Shown: piece by piece, positions 56,403 to 64,000 of the stretch | How the letters are laid out: the number at the start of each line of letters is the position of its first letter | Position numbering within the stretch: the first letter of the stretch is position 1 | Source of the DNA: Acanthosepion lycidas | Lineage: Eukaryota; Mollusca; Cephalopoda; Sepiida; Sepiidae | DNA length: 64,000 nucleotides | Direction of reading: 5' to 3' | Assembly: GCA_963932145.1 (NCBI GenBank) | Contig: OZ010600.1 | Location: 51,969,157-52,033,156 of the forward strand | Made by a program: the position numbers and the translations under genes | The notes under the pieces: generated by a model | The model's database searches: none | The model's input: only the letters and a program-made list of their open reading frames with translations | Told to the model about the DNA's origin: nothing

Positions 56403-56612
56403 GAAAAGATTACTTTTAAATATCAGTTTTATAGAGACATCAATGTTTCTTGGTAAAACTTTCGGTTTTCAGGGGTTGTGGTTTTAAATGGTATTTTTTA
56501 TATATTTTATATTTTTAAATATCGTTCAAAAATACAACCCTTGAAGACTGGAAATTTTACCAAGAAACATCGCTGTTGGAATAAAATTGATATTTAAAAG
56601 ATAAATAATCTT
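56400..56612. repeat. Small fold-back element
   Basis: CAATGTTTCTTGGTAAAAC pairs with TTTTACCAAGAAACATCG; outer CTTTTAAATATCAGTTTTAT and AAAATTGATATTTAAAAG. Confidence 0.75.
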
Positions 56613-56730
56613 TTTAATAAATATTATTAACCCTCTATTTTTAATATTATTTTAATATTTTTTTATATTGAGCATTATATATATATATATTAGGATTAAC
56701 TACATATCAAATATGGATCAGAATCTGCCA

Positions 56731-57116
56731 TAATGATACGATAAAGAACAAATAGCAAATGTTTGAGTCCTTCTGCACATAGTAGTTTTTCCCCAAATAC
56801 ATTTGGGGAAAAAATCTGTTGTGGTCTTGAGTACTTTCGAGGATGAATTTCTCAGCAATGCAGGCAAGCAGGAAATTTGTTTTTCAGAGAGTAACTTGAT
56901 AACAGGAGTTTTTTTGTTTGTTTTTTTATACATCAAGTTACTCCCTGAAAAAAAATGAAGAAATTTCCTACTCACCTGCATTGCTGAGAAATTCATCACT
57001 AAAAGTACTTATAAAGTACTCAAGACCACAACAGATTTTTTCCCTAAATACATCCACCACCACATGTGCAGAAGGACTCAAATAAACATTTCCTATATAT
57101 TCTTTATCCTATCATG
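56731..57116. repeat. Long fold-back element
   Basis: GTTTGAGTCCTTCTGCACAT pairs with TGTGCAGAAGGACTCAAATA; inner AGAGAGTAACTTGAT with ATCAAGTTACTCCCT. Arms about 190 bases with almost no loop. The - strand frame at 56718-56999 comes from it. Confidence 0.8.
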
Positions 57117-57339
57117 TGTGTGTATATATATATATATATAGATATAAAAATGAAGAATCAAAAAATTTTTCAAGCCATCTTGCTGCGTCTCACTTTTATA
57201 CATTTTAGCATCCAAAATGTTTCTCACACATATTTGAATATTATCTGTTACTTCATTACATGTGACATGTATCTAAGCAACAAGAAATAACCAAATTGAT
57301 AGATGATAGGGTCAAACTCACACCAATTTAATAGATTTA

Positions 57340-57615
57340 TTTTTAATCTACTTCAAATGTTATTATAGTGAATACTTGATATTTGAAATAAACATCCCCC
57401 TTTAAGGATTGAACCTGTGCCTCTCTTTGTACACTGAATCAAACAGTAGTTTCCCTTACAGGTTTAATACCTTCTGGGAACAAATTTTAAAGATTTCTCA
57501 AATGTGCAGACCATAGGCAGACCAGGCATAATACACACTGTTTAATAAATAAATAAAAATGAACCATCTATTTCAAATAGTGAGTATCCACTATAAAAAC
57601 ATTTGAAGTAATGTC
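57340..57615. repeat. Inverted-repeat element
   Basis: ACTTCAAATGTTATTATAGT at the left pairs with ACTATAAAAACATTTGAAGT at the right; about 275 bases. No coding capacity. Confidence 0.65.
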
Positions 57616-58570
57616 TCTGATGTCTATAGTTACATTGTATCAGCCAAGGGATTTCTGATGTTGACCTAAAAACCAAGGACTTATTTAATGCATAATTTTA
57701 TGTTTACAAAAGTTCAAACACTGAAAAATGCAGATTATTAAAAATGATGACCAGCTGAATGTCTGGTTAAAACCTCATTTTCAGCAGGTAATATTTAATG
57801 AAATACCAGTAGGGAAGGTTTGGTATAAGGCCTCAGCTTCCTATATAGGTGGTTGAGTGATCCTTCCTCCACAATCCAGACATTTGAGGCATATGGAAGA
57901 GAAAAATAATATTTTTTATGTTGTCAAATACGTGTGTTGATTGTTGTTTTTTTTCTTCAAAACTAGTGGTTAACTACTGTTCTTTCTTTTTATATCTTAT
58001 GTTGTGAGGGGTGGGGCCAATCAGGGCCAGATGATAAAATACTGTAGATTTTTATACATAGCTACAATAGTTAATAAGCATCTATATTAAACAGGAAAGG
58101 ACTTTTTTTTTTTTTTTTTTTTTTAGATTTCAGCAAAATAAAAGAAAAAGAGTGCATCAAAGGATGAAGATGCCAGTAAATTATCTGTATTTTTTTTTTA
58201 TTTCTTCATAAAAGAAAAAAAAAAAAGAAGATAAAATACCATGTTTGTTTATCTGGTCCACTATAAACCAAAACAATAGACAAGTCATTTCTATAACAGA
58301 ATATTGAAAGAGAAATATGTATCACTGCTTTCACTAAAATATGGATGGTTAATATTACAAGATTAAACTTTGTACAGTTTGAATGCCCATTCATCCAGTA
58401 TGGTTCATTAATTTCAGTGCAGAATGAACAGAAGTTAGAAATGGAGGTGTTTATACATTAGATCAGTTTGGTTGGTTGTTTTTGTCTTTTATGGCTTAAC
58501 CTCTATAGGTTATTTAATGCCAAAATCTAAATATTTTTATCTAATTTTATTGGGGGGGGGATGATAATAG

Positions 58571-58848
58571 TTTAGTGATACAAGTCTTACTAATGGTGGG
58601 AGAATTGGTTGCTTCATAACTTTCTCATGTGTATTTGCATGTAAGTGAATATAACAAATCTAACTGGAACTCGTCTCTCCGATTAAAAATTCCAAGACAT
58701 TATCCATTACACCACCTGCACAACCAAATTTACAGAACCTGGTATTCCTATGTGGTCACCCATCTTGGTACTGACCAGGCTCAACTTTGTTTAACTTTGG
58801 TGACCGTACGGGAACCAGTGTTTCAACATGATGCAGCTGTAGGCTTAC
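58571..58848 (-). repeat. 5S rRNA-headed SINE, copy f (best head)
   Basis: Read on the - strand: GCCTACAGCTGCATCATGTT, GAAACACTGGTTCCCGTACG, GTCACCAAAGTTAAACAAAG, then the GATGGGTGACC region. This follows 5S rRNA from its first base. The tRNA-like body and GTATTTGCATGTAAGTG (on +) follow. Confidence 0.87.
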
Positions 58849-58934
58849 ATAAAATAAAGTGCCAATCCAAACATAAATAATGTCTTGTCATTTTTTATGG
58901 GTACTATGATAATTGTTAAATATTACATAATTAA

Positions 58935-58985
58935 TTGGTCATTGTATGGGAACCGGTGTTTCAACGTTACGTTGAAACATCGTTG
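58935..58985. repeat. Isolated SINE-head hairpin
   Basis: TATGGGAACCGGTGTTTCAA repeats a piece of the SINE head 100 bases away and then folds back (GTTTCAACGTTACGTTGAAAC). Confidence 0.6.
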
Positions 58986-59739
58986 ATAGAGCCCCATTTA
59001 TACATTAGAAGAATTATTCAGACTTTAGAATGGAAGCTATTATTCAAAGCAGTTTTTTTTTGTTTGTAATAAAATCGGCACATTTTCATTTAGCCATTGA
59101 TTGATAACAGTAGGAAGGGACATAACATGGAAACATGGCACCACAAGCCAGTGAAATGATTTTAATATTTTGCTTTCTTCTGAATACAGCAGAAAAACAA
59201 GGTAGTGTTTCCATCTTCCATTTTGGTAATTAATGATAATGCATAAGTCGGGAAGAATGGGGAAAAAATCATAACTGAGTGTGTGTGAGTGTGTGTGGTT
59301 ATTTACAAATCTTAGATTATCCCTGCCACAAGGTCACATTAATGAAGCATCCAATAAAGATTAAACTCGCTATACTTGTGCATTACTTTGCAAATCAGAC
59401 TTGCTAACCACAGTAGGTGTTCCCGTGTGCATATGGAGAGCCTGTAAAAATCCTTCTCCAAAATTTTAATTTATAAAGTTGTTATAGTACTTGTATATCA
59501 GAATAATAATGAGTAATTGAATGACAAGATGGAAAATGGTAATGATGCATTTTCTTTAGAAAAGAAACTTTAAACAAAATAATTAATAAGTCTGATCATA
59601 AATATGACAAAGAATGCAATTCTGCTTAAAAGAGACAGAAATTTATTAGGGCAAAAATGTATTGAAAATGCACTAATTTTAAAATCCAGTGGTAAATTTA
59701 CACCGAGGATCATACAACATATCTTCTTTCTTAATAAAA

Positions 59740-60060
59740 TTACTTTAATACAATATTAGATAGTTAAAAACAATAATAAATATAATAATAATAAAATAGA
59801 AATAAGATGAAAATTATAATAATAAAGATAAAAGTGATAAGTTAAACAGGGTGTGGGGATAGTTACAAACAATACAAATAAAAAAATAAAAGTGATAAAA
59901 AATGTAGGGTAGTTAAAAACAATAAATAAAATGATAAAATAATAATAAAAATTATAGTAATAAAAATATTACACAGGGTGTGGGGATAGTTAAAAATAAT
60001 AATAATAAAAAAATATAATAAAAAAAGTTATACAGTTAAATGAGATTTTAACATTTAAAT
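59740..60060 (+). repeat. Degenerate A/T-rich tandem repeat
   Basis: AATAATAAAA-rich sequence containing GGGTGTGGGGATAGTTA twice and GTAGGGTAGTTAAAAAC once, spaced roughly 50-90 bases. Non-coding. Confidence 0.7.
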
Positions 60061-61735
60061 ACATCAGATGCAAAAATGTAAATGCTGACCATTTGTATCT
60101 TTAACGTTTTGATAAAAACTCAAACTGGCATTTATTGTATTCCTCCCCCAAACACCCCCCTTCATTTTTTATACAAGATGGAACCCATCAATAAAGCAGT
60201 TATTTTGTTTGAAGAAATATTTACTTTACAGACTCACTAAAAATTTATATATGAGAATGTTTTAATGAATAAATATCACAGTAGATAACAGCAAAGAATT
60301 GTGGTTCAATAAAAATAAAATTAAATCAAATTTGTGGATTTTAATTACTTTTAACTTTAAAAAGAGTTTTTTTTTTTTTTACTTATTCTCTAACAAATTG
60401 GTGAGATAATTTTGTTGGTGAGTGCCAGTTGGTGCAATAATTTTCTTTTTCTCTTTCAAATACAAAGCCAACTGGACATTTTGATTCTTCATGTGAGAAA
60501 TGAAAATAAAACAAATTAAATTTTCACCCAACATCAAAACATCTCTGCCAAAAGTCATCCCATCTGATCAAGAATACTTCACACATTTAAAAATAAATGG
60601 GTCTTTTTATTTGAAAAAAAAAAAAAAAAAATTTCTGTAATTAATTTGACTTAAAATTTGCAAGATATTTTATGAATTTGATTCACCATGCACAAACATT
60701 TAGTAAACAATTCATATCTACTCACTGTAAGATTTGGAGTTTGACATTTTAAAATTATATTCTCTCATAAATATAAAATTTTCCAAATTATTAAAAAAAC
60801 TAAAAAAAAAATAAAGGAAAAATGGATTTTATTTTAAAAGTTTACCGTGATTAATTATTTACAAAATTTGAAATAATTAGTGTAAACTAAATGATAAATT
60901 ACTTAAAATTCTGAGGTAAGTATTTTCATTAGAAATTTTTGGCTAGTCTTTTCATTTGATTTTATTACAACTTGAATCAGAATTCAAGTTAAGCTTAAGT
61001 CAAAGCAAAAACAATAGAGACTAAAAATTTTGAGTAGGGGGAATACCAGTACGACTGTAAATTTGTATTCTGTCATATGGGATTTGAGTTTCAATGGAAG
61101 TCATTTCTTTATTCCCACTTTACTATACTTTAATGTGTTCAACCAAGAAAATCATGTTGGAGACCAACAATAATAATAAAAAAAAAACTGTGGTAAAAAA
61201 AGCATTATAATTCATGAAATAACCAACAAATTAAATTAAAAATTTAACAAAATAAAAAAAATTCATTTTATATATATATTTTTTGTTCAAATTTAATGTT
61301 TGAAAAATGTGAGATTTTCTATTCTCATATAGGTTATCATTTGACAAGTATTAAGAAGAGATTTTCAAGACACAAAACCTGTTTTCTTTACTGAATTTTT
61401 ATGACATTAAAAAAAAAAAAAAAGGAAAAAGAGGGTTAAGTGAAATGAATAATGTTACAAACTGAATCCATATTCAATTTTTAAATAAATATAATTGAAC
61501 CTAATGTGACCTTAGTGCAAAGCAGATTAAATACCAAATTGATGATTTGCTACATTCCTGATGTTAGAAAAATAAATACATTTGTTTGTACTTCTAAATA
61601 AATGCACACCAAACTGAGAAATTTCATAAGAAATGCGTCCCACATGACTAAGTGCGTTTGTACTTCGTGAAACTTCTCTCCAAAAACAGAGCTTCAAGGG
61701 CAGAATTCTAAAATGGCAAAGTGAATAGCAATGCA
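60061..61735. other. Downstream of CEP131, probably including its 3' UTR
   Basis: AT-rich with poly-A/T runs (60367-60380, 60615-60631, 61410-61423). On the - strand a candidate AATAAA lies at 61108-61113, about 620 bases after the CEP131 stop, without a strong GT-rich follow-up. Confidence 0.4.
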
Positions 61736-61868
61736 TCACTTGCCAAGCAGCTGTTTTCGCTGTTGTTCTAAGAGTCCTTCCAGATGGTCAGCTCGTTTCA
61801 CTGCAGCCTGATACTCAACTTTCAACTGACTGACTATTTCTTCCTTTTTCACAATTGCTTGCTTCACT
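61736..61868 (-). CDS. CEP131: CEP131 (AZI1) terminal exon
   Basis: On the - strand a TTTACAG acceptor (at 61869-61875) leads into VKQAIVKKEEIVSQLKVEYQ, then AAVKRADHLEGLLEQQRKQL, LGK and TGA. This is the carboxyl terminus of CEP131, whose vertebrate end has the same KKEE..S.L....AAVKRADHLEELLEQ pattern. CEP131 is a coiled-coil centriolar satellite protein needed for cilium formation and satellite integrity. The first base completes an AGA codon begun in the previous exon at 63936-64000. The stop lies only a few residues after the conserved LLEQ, as in the vertebrate protein. Confidence 0.9.
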
Positions 61869-63935
61869 CTGTAAATGCAGAACAGAACAACATATTGTAA
61901 ATCATGAACATATTGTACACATAGCATTCTTACTATTTTATAATATCATTCAGGAAAAAAACAGATTTTAGAAAAGAATTTGGTAGATTTTTCAGTAAAT
62001 TTTTACTCTTAAAATTCAAAATTATTTACTCTTCACAATTAAAAATAATGTTTGTTTTTTTTGGTTACAATATTCCAGCCAATAGATTCTTCAGGTGTAA
62101 TTCACGTCTGTTAATCTTTAGGAGTTATTTTCTTTCTTTCCTCCAACCCATATCTGAACAACAACATTGGTTTAATGAATTCACAGTCGAACATCAACAA
62201 AAATATACGAAGCAACTCCAAAAGAACACCAAATGTCACATACAACTGACAAAAGGTTCAAAATGAGCTAATCACTGTAAATGCATAAAACGGGTATTAA
62301 AAAAAAAAAAAAAAAAAAAAATGGGGAGAATAATGAAAAGTTTAAAATTAATTTTGTAAGTTTAAATTTTTTTTTTTTTTTATTCTTAATTTAATTTGTG
62401 TTGGATCTTGAGAATTTCTTAGGAAAGTAATTCACTTTCAGAAAAAGTAAATGAGTTTCTTGCATACTAATTTCCACAATTTTCAGTTTCTTACATAAAT
62501 ATTAAACTAGGGCACGTGACATCCATCTGCCTGTTCTACAAATATTTTCATGGTAACTGCTTGAACATGGTACACAAATTTGAGTGTGCTACTAAATTGG
62601 CAACTAGGTTTCACCGTTTTACTGTTGAACTAGCTAGATGCAAATGCCATTTCTACTCTAACAGGTTTTTTTTTTTGTCACACTTCCCACCTATGGAACT
62701 TCCTTCTGATTTCTTGTATCCCTGATAACTATAATCTTCAAAAATTTAAATGCAACATCAATCATCATCATCTGTCTTCTTGAAGCCTGGTCCTTTTTGC
62801 CCTTTCCTCAATGCTCTTCATTTTTAATCTTCTCATTCTCACTCACTTTCATTCCATGTAAACCAATGCTTTTTACTGGCATTGTTGCCTTGCTTGTGGT
62901 GAAATGATTAAAAAAAAAAAAAAAAAAAAGGGTAAAAAAGACAAAAAAAAGGTGAAAAAGGAAAGGACAAAAAAACAAAAAGGAGGAAAAAAGGAAATAA
63001 GAAAAAACAATTATTTGGTGATGTTTTTAAGCTCAAAAAGCATTAAAATTAAACTTTTTAAAAAATGGGAAATAATAGTTATTGACCAATAAAGAAAGGA
63101 AGGAAGGAAGAAAAAAAAAAGTGATAAACCACCTTTTTTTCCTCCTTCCTTTTAAGCAAGTTGGGGGAAAAAATTCTAAGAGAGAAAAACCAATCATTTT
63201 TTTTTCTCTTATGATTGGTGGAGGAGATCAATATATCCATAGCCCAATAGCTGCTGTTTATTAAACTTAAATTATTTTGACACAAGGCTACAAGTACAAG
63301 TCATCAAAGAAGGATCAAGCTCACTATTCAATCATAATAAAACAAATTAACTTTCTAATCCTTACCCAATGCTGAGGTGCTCCATAGACAGTTATTTAAA
63401 TTTTGATATTACGTGTTCACTACATAATATTTTATAGATAAATGTTAAAGGGAAGAGGTTATGTTGAAAAATATTTGTGTAAAATAAATGATTGTTTTCA
63501 TCACTGGGCTAAAAACTTATTTTCTGATCTCTGGTTGTTGGATCTGATAAGGTAATTTAATTTATTGCCCTTCTTATCTTAAAAAATTAAAACACATTTT
63601 CTCTTTCCTTTCAAACTAAAGACACAATGTAACACATGTTGGTGAAATGCGTTGTTAAAAAAGCTTTTCCACTTTCTCCCATTTTCTCCACTTATTGATG
63701 TAAATGCATCTTTTCTGTTTTTTAACAATTATATTTAAATGTAGCCATTTAGTTTCTGTCACTAACACTGGAGACATTGAAAATAGTATGATGAAATAAT
63801 ATGTAGTCATTTGTGGAAATTCTTGGGTAAAAGAGAAAAAGAAAACAGAGAAAAGAAAAAAAAAAGACAAGGAAAACAGACAAAAAAAAAAAGAAAAAGA
63901 AAAGAAAAACCCTGTTGCTTTAATTATTGTCTTAC
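61869..63935 (-). other. CEP131 last intron
   Basis: 2,067 bases with - strand GTAAGACA donor and TTTACAG acceptor. It holds poly-A and poly-T runs (62299-62321, 62368-62381, 62908-62929) and purine-rich stretches (62900-63010, 63830-63910). I see no further exon. Confidence 0.8.
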
Positions 63936-64000
63936 CTTTTGTGTAATTCTTCTAATTCATCTTCTTTTTGCTTCTTTACCATTTCAATTTCTGCCTTTGC
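63936..64000 (-). CDS. CEP131: CEP131 (AZI1) penultimate exon, cut by window end
   Basis: On the - strand the window edge opens directly in coding sequence AKAEIEMVKKQKEDELEELH, followed by K and a split AG, then the donor GTAAGACA. Joining AG to the A of the next exon gives Arg, producing ELHKRVKQAIVKKEE, a continuous coiled coil. The exon continues beyond base 64000. Confidence 0.88.

Overview
The window is animal nuclear DNA: AT-rich, full of introns and interspersed repeats, with no prokaryotic gene organisation. The kinds of repeats (5S-rRNA-headed SINEs, a Penelope-like element with a GIY-YIG domain, several mariners, a ZBED-type hAT, many fold-back elements), the long introns and the diverged but clear orthologues of vertebrate genes suggest a coleoid cephalopod, probably an octopus. 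That species call is an inference from repeat style and memory of such genomes, not a database result.

Two protein-coding genes can be supported. The first, on the + strand, is the 3' part of SLC38A10 (sodium-coupled neutral amino acid transporter 10). Eleven exons from 2970 to 33546 join in frame to give 874 residues and a stop: the last five or so membrane segments, then a long cytosolic tail with a conserved coiled coil and an unusual Gln/Asn-rich repeat. Upstream exons lie before the window. The second, on the - strand at the right edge, is the 3' end of CEP131 (AZI1), a centriolar satellite protein, with two exons (61736-61868 and 63936 to beyond 64000). The two genes are convergent and separated by about 28 kb. 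SLC38A10 and CEP131 are also close neighbours in the human genome, so this looks like retained ancient microsynteny.

The rest is introns and intergenic DNA made largely of mobile elements and simple repeats. These include seven short palindromic mariner MITEs whose ends closely resemble human MADE1; 5S rRNA/tRNA composite SINEs; a family of long fold-back elements; three mariner-type transposase remnants, one inserted into a Penelope-like element; a decayed hAT transposase gene at 52.4-54.3 kb; several long inverted repeats; a 320-bp TTTC tract; and a 450-bp pyrimidine-only minisatellite just after a splice donor. One short stretch (49375-49544) looks like a terminal coding exon of an unrecognised gene.

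No clustered 'system' of cooperating genes is present. The most interesting material is the cephalopod-type repeat tail of SLC38A10, the conserved gene pair, the MADE1-like hairpins and the abundance of long inverted repeats, which are possible dsRNA and RNA-editing substrates.
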